In this document: positions 1 through 6,280 of the stretch, piece by piece
Numbering within the stretch: the stretch's first letter is position 1
Layout: each line of letters starts with the position of its first letter
Assembly (NCBI GenBank): GCA_943331415.1
Contig: CALQLM010000079.1
Coordinates: 1 to 6,280, forward strand
Length of the DNA stretch: 6,280 nt
Direction: 5' to 3'
Source: Bifidobacterium breve
GTDB lineage: Bacteria > Actinomycetota > Actinomycetes > Mycobacteriales > Mycobacteriaceae
Position numbers and translations under genes: made by a program
The notes under the pieces: model-generated
The model's input: the letters and a program-made list of their open reading frames with translations, nothing else
Told to the model about the DNA's origin: nothing
The model's database searches: none

Positions 1-1
1 C

Positions 2-862
2 CCCAACCCCGACGGCAAGCAGATTCTGCCGAATCACGGCCTGGCACTTGTGGGTGGTGCCGTGCTGGCCGCGATCGCCTTCGCAGTGTGGGAGCGGTTC
101 GCCACAACCCGGCTGATCGAACCGCGGGGGGTGAAGTTCGGCCCGTTCCTGACCTCGCTTGCCACCTCGATGTGCGCCGGTGCCGCGTTGATGGTCACCC
201 TGGTCAACGTCGAACTCTTCGGACAGGGCGTCCTGGGCAAGGATCAGAACGGCGCGGCCTTCCTGCTCCTGCATTTCCTGGCGGCCCTGCCGGTCGGTGC
301 CCTGCTGGGTGGCTGGGTCGCCACCCGCATCGGTGACCGAGTGGTGGCCGTGGTGGGCATGCTCATCTCGGCGTTCGCCTACTGGCTGGTGTCGCACTGG
401 AACATCGACGTGCTGTCCGCCCGTCACGACCTGGGCGTTGTCAGCCTGCCGGTGTTCAGCACCGACCTGGCGCTGGCCGGGTTCGGGTTGGGCCTGGTGA
501 TCGGTCCGCTGACGTCCGCGGCGCTGCGGGTGGTGCCCGCCGCACAGCATGGCATCGCCTCCTCGCTGGTGGTGGTGGCACGGATGACCGGCATGCTGAT
601 CGGCGTCGCGGGGCTCAGCGCCTGGGGTTTGTACCGGTTCAACCAGATAGTCGCGACGCTGCCCAAGCCGACCGGCAGCATCATGGAGATCGCCACAGGC
701 GTCGCTAAGAACAGTCGCACCGCGTTCGCGATGCAGTACGGCTCGATCTTCTTCATCACCACCATCGTGTGCCTGGCGGGAGCCGTGTTCGCCTTGTTCA
801 TCGGCGGTCGCCAGACGCACGCCGATGATGAGGCCGAATTGGCCGCGACCGCCCCGCACTAG
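2..862 (+). CDS. P55-like MFS efflux transporter, C-terminal part (5' end outside window)
   Basis: This is the last 286 residues of a major facilitator superfamily transporter of the inner membrane, most like the mycobacterial drug/lipid efflux pump P55 (Rv1410c family, about 520 residues). The reading frame is open from base 2, so the GTG at 50 is an internal valine and not a start. About seven hydrophobic segments are visible, at roughly residues 14-33, 48-72, 87-108, 112-131, 155-178, 186-210 and 247-268 of the fragment, as expected for the second half of a 14-helix protein. A motif-A-like loop ([11 protein letters not shown], residues 103-113) follows the third segment, and a glycine-rich helix with GPL lies near residue 169. 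The C-terminus is a short acidic, alanine-rich cytoplasmic tail. In known mycobacteria P55 is co-transcribed with lipoprotein LprG and exports triacylglycerides and drugs. The identification rests on family resemblance plus the convergent ribD-rpe-fmu-fmt neighbourhood. MFS is certain; P55 is likely. Confidence 0.88.
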   Translation, partial: PNPDGKQILPNHGLALVGGAVLAAIAFAVWERFATTRLIEPRGVKFGPFLTSLATSMCAGAALMVTLVNVELFGQGVLGKDQNGAAFLLLHFLAALPVGALLGGWVATRIGDRVVAVVGMLISAFAYWLVSHWNIDVLSARHDLGVVSLPVFSTDLALAGFGLGLVIGPLTSAALRVVPAAQHGIASSLVVVARMTGMLIGVAGLSAWGLYRFNQIVATLPKPTGSIMEIATGVAKNSRTAFAMQYGSIFFITTIVCLAGAVFALFIGGRQTHADDEAELAATAPH

Positions 863-904
863 CCCGTCCCGGCGTTTATGGCACGAATCGCGGCGAGCCC
901 ACAC

Positions 905-938
905 CCGATCAACTCCCCTATCGGTAACGTCGCCCCCA
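905..938 (+). promoter_or_regulatory. Candidate promoter with adjacent inverted repeat for the ABC operon
   Basis: TAACGT at 925-930 fits the mycobacterial TANNNT -10 consensus. Seven bases downstream is the A of an ATG at 938, which is where transcription would be expected to begin. No clear -35 hexamer is seen, which is common in mycobacteria. Directly upstream is an inverted repeat, CCGAT (905-909) and ATCGG (920-924), spaced by 10 bp and ending at the base before the -10. It could be a repressor site, but the arms are only 5 bp and may be chance. The whole assignment is inference from motif position. Confidence 0.3.
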
Positions 939-958
939 TGCGAGGAACGACGTGCTGA
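938..958 (+). other. Possible leaderless six-codon upstream ORF
   Basis: ATG CGA GGA ACG ACG TGC TGA would encode MRGTTC and stop inside the first codons of the ABC permease. Its ATG falls at the predicted transcription start for the -10 at 925-930, the geometry of a leaderless mycobacterial mRNA. It encloses the permease Shine-Dalgarno and overlaps the GTG start in another frame, so its translation would compete with or couple to permease initiation. An ORF this short may well be chance. Confidence 0.15.
942..947 (+). promoter_or_regulatory. Shine-Dalgarno deciding the ABC permease GTG start
   Basis: GAGGAA at 942-947 lies 4 bases before the GTG at 952. It is the clearest ribosome-binding site in the window. 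It supports GTG 952 as the start; the ATG at 938 is in a different frame. Confidence 0.65.
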
Positions 959-1989
959 TCGCCGCCCTGCGCGATCTGCAGTGGCGTAAGCGCCGATTCG
1001 CCATCGCGATCGTCGGAACCGGACTCGTCTTCGCGATGACCCTGGTACTCACCGGGCTGGCCAACGGATTCCGGGTGGAGGCCACCCGGACCGTGGACTC
1101 ACTTCAGTTGGATGCATTCCTGGTCAAGTCAGGTGCCACCGGACCATTCCTGGGTTCGTCGGCATTCCCCCCCACACTGCTGGCGCTGCCCGGCGTCACC
1201 GAATCCGTCCCGCTGATCTACGGCAGCGCAACCGTGCCTTCGGGCGGGTCGGCGCGCAGCGTCAATGTCTTCGGCGCACCTGAGCGCGGACCGGGGATCC
1301 CCGTGGTGGTCAGCGGACGGCCACCCTCGGCCACCGACGAGGTCGCGGTGTCAAACACCATGGACAATCCGATCGGCGGTACCGTCGAAATCGGTTCGCG
1401 GCCCTTGCGGATCGTGGGATTGGTCGATGATTCGACCGCACTGGCCGGGCAACCCAATGTTTTCCTGACCACCGAAGGTGCCCAGAAATTGCTGTTCTCC
1501 GGACAGTCGCTGGTGACCTCGATCGGACTACGGGGCATACCTGGCACGACCCCGAACGGCTTTCGTGTCGTCGACCGTGCCGGGGCGATCGATGATCTGC
1601 TGCGCGCTCTCAGCGGAGCGCGCCAGGCGATGACCCTGATGGCCGGACTGCTGTGGATGGTGGCCGCGCTGATTGTCGGCTCGATGATCTATATGTCGGC
1701 GCTGGAGCGCACCCGCGATTTCGCGGTCTTCAAAGCGGTCGGCGTCCCGACGCGGTCGATTCTGGCCGGACTTGCCATGCAAGCCATCATCGTCGCGGTT
1801 CTGGCCGCACTGCTGGGCGGTGTGCTGTCGGTTCTGCTGGGGCCACTGTTCCCGATGCGGGTCGATATTCCCAGGATTGCCTTCCTGCTGCTGCCGGTTG
1901 TCGCGGTGAGCATCGGGGTTCTCGCCAGTATTGCCGGGCTTCGTCGGGCGGTGACCGTGGACCCCGCACTGGCTTTCGGGGGGCCCTGA
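952..1989 (+). CDS. FtsX/MacB-type ABC transporter permease
   Basis: This 345-residue inner-membrane permease is the partner of the following ATPase. The layout is that of the MacB/DevC/LolC group. There is a basic N-terminus, a first membrane helix at about 16-37, a large extracytoplasmic domain at about 38-225, then an FtsX domain with helices near 226-249, 272-298 and 308-329. The cytoplasmic coupling loop (residues 249-270, ALERTRDFAVFKAVGVPTRS) carries the E-R-x-x-[DE]-[FI]-x-[VIL]-[FLM]-K-A-x-G pattern typical of the family. The C-terminus, VDPALAFGG, is the usual FtsX-family ending. Length and layout match the M. tuberculosis Rv0072/Rv2563 proteins (about 349 residues), labelled glutamine transport. 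The fold argues instead for an exporter or a mechanotransmission system. The substrate is unknown; lipids, lipoproteins or drugs are typical of the superfamily. The GTG start is supported by GAGGAA at 942-947. Confidence 0.9.
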   Translation: MLIAALRDLQWRKRRFAIAIVGTGLVFAMTLVLTGLANGFRVEATRTVDSLQLDAFLVKSGATGPFLGSSAFPPTLLALPGVTESVPLIYGSATVPSGGSARSVNVFGAPERGPGIPVVVSGRPPSATDEVAVSNTMDNPIGGTVEIGSRPLRIVGLVDDSTALAGQPNVFLTTEGAQKLLFSGQSLVTSIGLRGIPGTTPNGFRVVDRAGAIDDLLRALSGARQAMTLMAGLLWMVAALIVGSMIYMSALERTRDFAVFKAVGVPTRSILAGLAMQAIIVAVLAALLGGVLSVLLGPLFPMRVDIPRIAFLLLPVVAVSIGVLASIAGLRRAVTVDPALAFGGP

Positions 1990-1993
1990 GTCG

Positions 1994-2989
1994 ATGGCTG
2001 ACCTACGCATCAAAGACCTCGTGGTGGAGTACGCCAGCGGCCAGGAGGCCGTGCGCCCGATCGACGAGTTGAGTCTGGACGTAACCGCCGGATCGTTGGC
2101 AATTCTGTTGGGGCCCAGCGGATGCGGGAAAACAACCCTGCTGTCCTGCCTGGGCGGGATTCTGCGCCCGACGGCCGGGCGTATCGAGTTCGGCGATATC
2201 GATGTCACCGCACTCGACACGCGCGCTCTGTCGGAATATCGACGCGACACCGTGGGCATCGTGTTCCAGGCGTTCAATCTGGTCCCCAGCCTGACCGCGC
2301 TGGAAAACGTGATGGTGCCACTGCGGGCGGCCCGGATGCCACGTCAGCAGGCGCAGCAGCGCGCCGAGGAACTGTTGGCCCGGGTGGGGCTTGCCCACCG
2401 GATGGCGTATCGGCCCGGTGATCTCAGCGGCGGACAGCAGCAGCGGGTCGCGGTGGCCCGGGCGATCGCGCTCGACCCGCCGCTATTGATCGCCGACGAG
2501 CCGACCGCCCATTTGGACTACATCCAGGTCGAGGAAGTGCTCACGCTCATCCGCGAACTGGCCTCCGGTGACCGGGTGGTGGTGGTGGCCACCCACGACA
2601 CCCGGATGCTGCCACTGGCAGACCGCGTAGTTGAACTCGTGCCCCATCTCGATGCCGCCGAACATGAGCCTGAGACCATGACGCTGGCGGCCGGCGAGAC
2701 ATTGTTCGAACAGGGCACGATGGGCGATTCCATCTATGTCGTGACCGCGGGTGACATCGAGATGATCCGCGAATTGGACAGCGGCGGCGAGGTTGTCATC
2801 AAAGTCGCCGGGCCGGGTGACTATTTCGGTGAAATGGGTCCGCTGTTCGCACTGCCCCGATCGGCTACCGCGCGGGCCCGCACCGACGCCACCGTGGTCG
2901 GCTACACGGTGCAGGGCTTCCGGGAACTGCTGGGATCCATCGGATCACGAGATCTCATCGTGCATAAGGCATTACACCGCGAGAGCTGA
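1994..2989 (+). CDS. ABC transporter ATPase fused to a C-terminal cyclic-nucleotide-binding domain
   Basis: This 331-residue cytoplasmic protein begins 4 bp after the permease stop, so the two genes are surely co-expressed. Residues 1-220 form a LolD/MacB-type nucleotide-binding domain. It has Walker A GPSGCGKTT (40-48), Q-loop Gln92, signature LSGGQQQR (144-151), Walker B LLIADEP with catalytic Glu169, a D-loop reading AHLD (172-175) and switch His201. All ATPase residues are present. Residues about 229-315 form a cNMP-binding beta-roll. Its phosphate-binding cassette, FGEMGPLFALPRSAT (278-292), keeps the Gly279-Glu280 pair and Arg289 that contact the cyclic nucleotide in CRP and PKA. Usual LolD-type ATPases end near 230 residues, so the extra 100 are a true fusion. 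M. tuberculosis Rv0073 and Rv2564 (about 330 residues) share this architecture and belong to that organism's set of cNMP-domain proteins. Gating of transport by cAMP is inferred, not shown. The 'glutamine transport' name given to the relatives is not supported by family. Confidence 0.92.
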   Translation: MADLRIKDLVVEYASGQEAVRPIDELSLDVTAGSLAILLGPSGCGKTTLLSCLGGILRPTAGRIEFGDIDVTALDTRALSEYRRDTVGIVFQAFNLVPSLTALENVMVPLRAARMPRQQAQQRAEELLARVGLAHRMAYRPGDLSGGQQQRVAVARAIALDPPLLIADEPTAHLDYIQVEEVLTLIRELASGDRVVVVATHDTRMLPLADRVVELVPHLDAAEHEPETMTLAAGETLFEQGTMGDSIYVVTAGDIEMIRELDSGGEVVIKVAGPGDYFGEMGPLFALPRSATARARTDATVVGYTVQGFRELLGSIGSRDLIVHKALHRES

Positions 2990-2990
2990 T

Positions 2991-4013
2991 TCAGCACACC
3001 TCAGGCGGGACCAGACTGAGCAGAAGGTCCTGCCCGATTCGCTCCACACCGTCGTAGCGCCAGCGCATCGCGCCGGCAATTCCGGAGACGCCGAGATCAT
3101 CCACGGCCCCGAACGGCCCACCCAACAGCACAGGTGCCACGTAGGCCAGAATCCGGTCGACCACACCCGCTCGCAGGAAAGCGCCCGCAAGCGTGGGTCC
3201 ACCCTCCACCATGACGTCGGTGCGGTCGGTGAGCGCCTTGATGACCTCATGCGGGTCGCGGGTATGCAACACCATGGTCGGCGAATCACCGCGGCTCACA
3301 TTGGATTCCGGTGGAATCTCTCGTTTGCCCACCACCACCCGAAGCGGTTGATGCTCGACGAGGCTGCCATCGGGTAGTCGAGCCGTGAGACTCGGGTTGT
3401 CGGCGAACACTGTTCCGGTGCCCACGACGATGGCGTCGGCCGCAGCACGGCGACGATGCACATCGGCACGGGCCTCCTCACCGGTGATCCACTGCGAGGA
3501 CCCATCTGCGGCGGCGCTTCGTCCATCGACACTGGCCGCAAACTTCCAGGTAACGTGCGGCCGACCGGTCCGCTGCTTATGCAGCCACTCCCGCAGCAGG
3601 CCTCCGGCGACTTCCTCGAAGCACACGCCGCCGGTCACCGCGACACCGGCGGCACGAAGACGTTCCGCACCTCCGGCCGCGACGGGGTTGGGGTCGGTGA
3701 CCGCATAGACAACGGTCTCGATGCCGGCCGCCAGGAGGGCGTCGACACAGGGCGGGGTGCGGCCCTCATGGTTACACGGCTCCAGAGCCACCACAGCAGT
3801 ACCGCCTCCCGCCTTCACCCCCGCGGCCCGCAGAGCAACCACCTCCGCGTGCAGACCACCGGGTGGTTCGGTGGCACCCACCCCGACGACCTCGCCGGCT
3901 GCGCTCAGAATCACGGCTCCCACAGGAGGATTCGGATAAGTTGACCCCTTGACCCGCTGCCCCTGCTCGATCGCCAGCCGCATCGCAACGGACGCCTGCG
4001 CCTGTGCAGTCAC
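2991..4013 (-). CDS. ribD: Bifunctional riboflavin biosynthesis deaminase/reductase RibD
   Basis: This 340-residue cytoplasmic enzyme (RibG in mycobacterial naming) deaminates the pyrimidine derived from GTP and then reduces its ribosyl side chain with NADPH, the second and third steps of riboflavin synthesis. The N-terminal cytidine-deaminase-like domain has the zinc site His55-Ala-Glu57 and [11 protein letters not shown] (79-89, cysteines 80 and 89). The C-terminal reductase domain, about 152-336, shows the [12 protein letters not shown] entry motif (154-165), GTGT near 198-201 and the [11 protein letters not shown] cofactor segment (270-280). The frame is open to a start at 4115, but that would run 106 bp into rpe with an atypical Cys/Arg-rich leader. 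The GTG at 4013 overlaps the rpe stop as GTGA and gives the usual family length of about 339. It therefore looks translationally coupled to rpe. The 3' end meets the ABC operon tail to tail with one base between stops. Confidence 0.95.
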   Translation of the reverse strand: MTAQAQASVAMRLAIEQGQRVKGSTYPNPPVGAVILSAAGEVVGVGATEPPGGLHAEVVALRAAGVKAGGGTAVVALEPCNHEGRTPPCVDALLAAGIETVVYAVTDPNPVAAGGAERLRAAGVAVTGGVCFEEVAGGLLREWLHKQRTGRPHVTWKFAASVDGRSAAADGSSQWITGEEARADVHRRRAAADAIVVGTGTVFADNPSLTARLPDGSLVEHQPLRVVVGKREIPPESNVSRGDSPTMVLHTRDPHEVIKALTDRTDVMVEGGPTLAGAFLRAGVVDRILAYVAPVLLGGPFGAVDDLGVSGIAGAMRWRYDGVERIGQDLLLSLVPPEVC

Positions 4014-4696
4014 AGCCGCAAATGCGGTGAGGCGAGTCCGGCTTGGCGGCGCAGTGCCTCGACCGCGGCACCGGGGTCGGCAGCACCGTAGACCGCCGAG
4101 CCCGCTACAAAGCAATCCACACCGGCTGCAGCAGCCTGCTCGATCGTGTCGGCGTTGATACCGCCATCAATTTCAACCAGGATCGTCAGCTCACCGGAAT
4201 CCACCAACTTCCGCACGGCGGCAACCTTGGTGAGCACCTCGGATATGAAACTCTGCCCGCCGAATCCCGGTTCCACCGACATCACCAGCAGAGTGTCGAA
4301 GTCGCGCAGGATCTCCAGGTACGGCTCGATAGGGGTGCCGGGCTTGACCGACAACCCCGCCTTGGCACCGGCGGCACGGATATCGCGACCCACCGAGACC
4401 GGATCATCAGTGGCCTCGGCATGAAACGTCACGTTGTGGGCGCCGGCCTCGGCGTACCCGGGCGCCCACCGGCCCGGGTCGGTGATCATCAGGTGGCAGT
4501 CCAGCGGGATGTCGGTCGCATTGAGAAGGCTCTCAACCACCGGTAGACCGAGAGTGAGGTTGGGAACGAAGTGGGCATCCATGACGTCGACGTGCAGCCA
4601 ATCGGCTCCTTCGACGGCTGCGGCCTCCCTGGCGAGCCAGGCGAAGTCTGCGGACAGGATCGACGGCGCGATCATCGGCCGAGTGGGTTTTGCCAT
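4010..4696 (-). CDS. rpe: Ribulose-phosphate 3-epimerase
   Basis: This 228-residue cytoplasmic TIM-barrel enzyme interconverts ribulose 5-phosphate and xylulose 5-phosphate in the pentose phosphate pathway. Family signatures are clear: APSILSADF (10-18), the [13 protein letters not shown] strand with metal ligands His35 and Asp37, CHLMI with His68, [12 protein letters not shown] (139-150), and EIDGGIN with Asp177. All four metal/catalytic positions are present. The phosphate-binding end GSAVYG is near the C-terminus. I chose ATG at 4696 because MAKPTRP directly precedes the conserved core and a weak GAG lies upstream. An in-frame GTG at 4705 would add three residues and has no Shine-Dalgarno. 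The gene starts 24 bp after the rsmB stop, and its TGA overlaps the ribD GTG by 4 bp. Its substrate ribulose 5-phosphate is also the precursor of the butanone unit of riboflavin, which may explain its pairing with ribD. Confidence 0.95.
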   Translation of the reverse strand: MAKPTRPMIAPSILSADFAWLAREAAAVEGADWLHVDVMDAHFVPNLTLGLPVVESLLNATDIPLDCHLMITDPGRWAPGYAEAGAHNVTFHAEATDDPVSVGRDIRAAGAKAGLSVKPGTPIEPYLEILRDFDTLLVMSVEPGFGGQSFISEVLTKVAAVRKLVDSGELTILVEIDGGINADTIEQAAAAGVDCFVAGSAVYGAADPGAAVEALRRQAGLASPHLRL

Positions 4697-4720
4697 AGCT
4701 GTCACTCTAAGGCTTACGGC

Positions 4721-6094
4721 TCAGGCATCCTTTCGAAGCGCCGCGGCGAACATCGCGTCGGTTCCATGCCGGTGCGGCCACAGTTGCACGTACGGCCCGG
4801 GACCGAGGTTATCGACAGGCTCGAACAGGATCCGGGCGTCCAGGGCGGTCACCGGATATCGCCGCAGAGCGTCGGAGACCACGCCGACGGTCTCGACCAG
4901 GTGTGGTGAACAGGTCGCATAGAGCACCACTCCGCCGGGTCTGGTCAGAGCGATCGCCGACGCGAGCAGTTCGCGCTGCAGTGTGGCCAGCGTCGGAACA
5001 TCGGCCGGGGTCCGCCGCCACCGGGCTTCCGGGCGCCGCCGCAGCGCACCGAGGCCGGTGCAGGGCGCGTCGACGAGGACGCGGTCGAAACCACCGGGCG
5101 GCAGCGAGGTGTCACGGCCGTCGACGCGCAACACCTCGACCGCCAGTCCTCGGGTGTTCTGTTCGACCATCTCGGCCCGGCGCGGATTCGGTTCGATCGC
5201 GGTGACCGTTGCTCCCTGCTGGGCGGCAATCGCGGCGATCAGGGCTGTTTTGCCGCCGGGCCCCGCGCACAGGTCGAGCCAGCGTCCTCGGTCGGTGCCG
5301 ATCAGAGGGGCGAGGGTCAGTGCCCGGGCGACCAGTTGGCTGCCCTCATCCTGAACCAGCGCCTGACCGTCGCGGATCGGAGCCAGCCGACCGGGGTCGC
5401 CGCCGGCGAGATACACCGCGTACGGACCGTACCGGCCGACCTCACCGTCGACGGTCTGAGCAAGTTCGACCGCACTGAGGACTCCGGGCCGGGCGGCGAG
5501 ATGAACCGCGGGACGGCCGTCATCGGCCGCCAGGGCGGAATCGAGTTCACCGGCGTCGGCACCGAGAGCGTCGGCAAACGTCTGGGCGATCCAGCGAGGA
5601 TGGGCGTGCACGAATGCGGCATGACCGATCGGGTCGGTAGCTGCATCCGGCGCCAGCTGGTTCACCCACGACCCCTCATCGCGCTTGGATATCGTTCGCA
5701 GCACGCCATTGACGAAACCCGCTCGTACTGAATCGAATTCGATCCCGGCCTGCTCGACGGTGGTGGAGACCGCGGCATGTCCGGCCACGTGGGTACGGAG
5801 CAGTTGGTAGGTGCCGAGTCGCAACAGGTCCAGCAGCACGGAGTCGATCTGATCGATCGACCGACCGGCCGCAGCGGAAATGACGGCATCAAGCAGACCA
5901 CGGGTACGGCACGTCCCGTAGGTGAGTTCGGTGGCGAACGCCGCATCACGGCCGGTGATACCGCGTTCGGCGAGCAGTGCGGGCAACGCCAGGTTGGCGT
6001 AGGCGTCACGCTCGGAGACTGCGCGCAGTACGTCGAATGCCGCGCGCCGCGCCGGGTCCAACTGCTCGCGGCGTTGACGTCCGCGGCCATTCAC
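4721..6094 (-). CDS. rsmB: 16S rRNA (cytosine-967 C5)-methyltransferase RsmB (Fmu/Sun)
   Basis: This 457-residue cytoplasmic enzyme methylates C5 of a cytosine in 16S rRNA (C967 in E. coli numbering) using S-adenosylmethionine. The N-terminal NusB-like RNA-binding domain covers about residues 10-140 and includes ELTYGTCR and the GFVNGVLR motif (126-133). The methyltransferase domain follows, with QDEGSQL (248-254), the SAM-binding loop [10 protein letters not shown] (274-283), an acidic end of the next strand (EPN, 301-303), [15 protein letters not shown] (342-356) and ATCSPH (393-398). Cys345 and Cys395 are the two conserved cysteines of the RCMT family, the latter in the usual nucleophile position. 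The length is as expected for mycobacterial Fmu. The GTG start at 6094 overlaps the fmt stop as GTGA with no evident Shine-Dalgarno, implying coupling to fmt. The function is housekeeping and the catalytic set is complete. Confidence 0.95.
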   Translation of the reverse strand: MNGRGRQRREQLDPARRAAFDVLRAVSERDAYANLALPALLAERGITGRDAAFATELTYGTCRTRGLLDAVISAAAGRSIDQIDSVLLDLLRLGTYQLLRTHVAGHAAVSTTVEQAGIEFDSVRAGFVNGVLRTISKRDEGSWVNQLAPDAATDPIGHAAFVHAHPRWIAQTFADALGADAGELDSALAADDGRPAVHLAARPGVLSAVELAQTVDGEVGRYGPYAVYLAGGDPGRLAPIRDGQALVQDEGSQLVARALTLAPLIGTDRGRWLDLCAGPGGKTALIAAIAAQQGATVTAIEPNPRRAEMVEQNTRGLAVEVLRVDGRDTSLPPGGFDRVLVDAPCTGLGALRRRPEARWRRTPADVPTLATLQRELLASAIALTRPGGVVLYATCSPHLVETVGVVSDALRRYPVTALDARILFEPVDNLGPGPYVQLWPHRHGTDAMFAAALRKDA

Positions 6095-6280
6095 GATGCC
6101 CGCACCCCGGCATCCAGACGTGCCCCGCGCGCCCAGTCCGCGGCGGCCATCAGGTTCTTGCCGGGTGGTTGAACGTGAGTCAGCCGGACCGGATCTGAGC
6201 CCGTGCCGACCAGTACCCGGGTCCGTTCGGCGAGGATGACCCCTGGAGCCAGTGACCCATCGGCAGTCTCGACGCTGACC
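6091..6280 (-). CDS. fmt: Methionyl-tRNA formyltransferase, C-terminal fragment (5' part outside window)
   Basis: The last 62 or so residues of a protein are encoded from the right edge to a TGA at 6093-6091. Reading the minus strand gives ...[16 protein letters not shown], then [17 protein letters not shown] and [20 protein letters not shown], ending RLDAGVRAS. The VQPPGK-x(3)-AADWARGAR block is the typical C-terminal end of mycobacterial Fmt, whose OB-like domain binds initiator tRNA. The catalytic N-terminal formyltransferase domain lies beyond the window. Fmt formylates Met-tRNA for translation initiation. The stop overlaps the rsmB start by 4 bp (GTGA), the same fmt-fmu order as in M. 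tuberculosis. No start codon is visible because the gene is cut by the window edge. Confidence 0.9.
   Translation of the reverse strand, partial: VSVETADGSLAPGVILAERTRVLVGTGSDPVRLTHVQPPGKNLMAAADWARGARLDAGVRAS

Larger units (their letters stand above)
863..951 (+). other. Intergenic gap between MFS and ABC genes
   Basis: This 89-bp spacer separates the MFS stop from the ABC permease start. No convincing intrinsic terminator (strong stem plus T-run) follows the MFS gene, so read-through from the MFS operon into the ABC genes is possible. The 3' part carries a candidate -10 element, a 5-bp inverted repeat and a Shine-Dalgarno sequence, annotated separately. Confidence 0.6.

Noticed and set aside
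863..905. Intrinsic terminator after the MFS gene
   Set aside because: I found no stem of useful length and no T-run in the spacer.
1167..1173. Run of seven C in the permease gene as a possible phase-variation tract
   Set aside because: Seven bases is short, the reading frame is intact (Phe-Pro-Pro-Thr) and such runs occur by chance in GC-rich genes.
1528..2277. Long open frame of 249 codons on the minus strand
   Set aside because: It lies antisense across the ABC permease and ATPase, has no family resemblance and is rich in Arg/Gln/His as expected of a GC-rich shadow frame. Both sense genes are intact with full motifs.
2575..2590. GTG-repeat tract (also near 566-578) as a microsatellite
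   Set aside because: It simply encodes Val-Val-Val-Val in a core beta strand with the preferred Val codon. It is too short to be a real repeat array.
2793..3377. Plus-strand open frame of 194 codons spanning the ATPase end and ribD
   Set aside because: It overlaps the cNMP domain out of frame and then runs antisense to ribD. No recognisable domain and no ribosome-binding site.
2991..4705. FMN riboswitch controlling the riboflavin gene
   Set aside because: No leader space exists upstream of ribD, which overlaps rpe, and no conserved riboswitch element is recognisable.
4697..4720. Separate promoter for rpe in the gap after rsmB
   Set aside because: Only 24 bp are available and no clear -10/-35 pair is seen. 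Operon read-through is simpler.
4043..4922. Plus-strand open frames of 167 and 162 codons
   Set aside because: They are antisense to rpe and rsmB, whose catalytic motifs are complete. The composition is that of shadow frames in high-GC DNA.

Overview
The window is GC-rich and densely coding, with frequent GTG starts and 4-bp stop/start overlaps. The proteins resemble those of Mycobacteriaceae. The gene set matches the neighbourhood of Mycobacterium tuberculosis Rv1406-Rv1410c (fmt, fmu/rsmB, rpe, ribG/ribD, and P55 convergent to them), read here in reverse orientation. A Mycobacterium or Mycolicibacterium chromosome is the likely source. I cannot name the species from the sequence alone.

Left part, + strand. 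The window opens inside an MFS efflux gene, the C-terminal 286 residues of a P55-like transporter. In mycobacteria its operon partner is the lipoprotein gene lprG, which would lie just off the left edge. After an 89-bp gap comes a two-gene ABC transporter. The first gene is an FtsX/MacB-type permease with four membrane segments. The second, 4 bp later, is a LolD/MacB-type ATPase whose C-terminus is fused to a cyclic-nucleotide-binding domain. This pair resembles M. tuberculosis Rv0072/Rv0073 and Rv2563/Rv2564, which sit elsewhere in that genome, so here the pair appears inserted between P55 and ribD. The gap holds a candidate promoter, a short inverted repeat and a possible leaderless mini-ORF.

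Right part, - strand. Four housekeeping genes are read right to left: fmt (C-terminus only, cut by the window edge), rsmB/fmu, rpe and ribD. fmt-rsmB and rpe-ribD overlap by GTGA, and rsmB-rpe are 24 bp apart, so they look like one operon. The products formylate initiator tRNA, methylate 16S rRNA, interconvert pentose phosphates and carry out two steps of riboflavin synthesis. Ribulose 5-phosphate links Rpe to riboflavin synthesis, where it feeds the butanone branch.

The ABC operon and the ribD operon meet tail to tail with one base between the stop codons. The most interesting element is the ABC transporter, whose ATPase carries an apparently intact cAMP-type binding cassette and which sits beside a lipid/drug efflux locus. 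I saw no tRNA, rRNA, CRISPR array, insertion sequence or transposase in the window.
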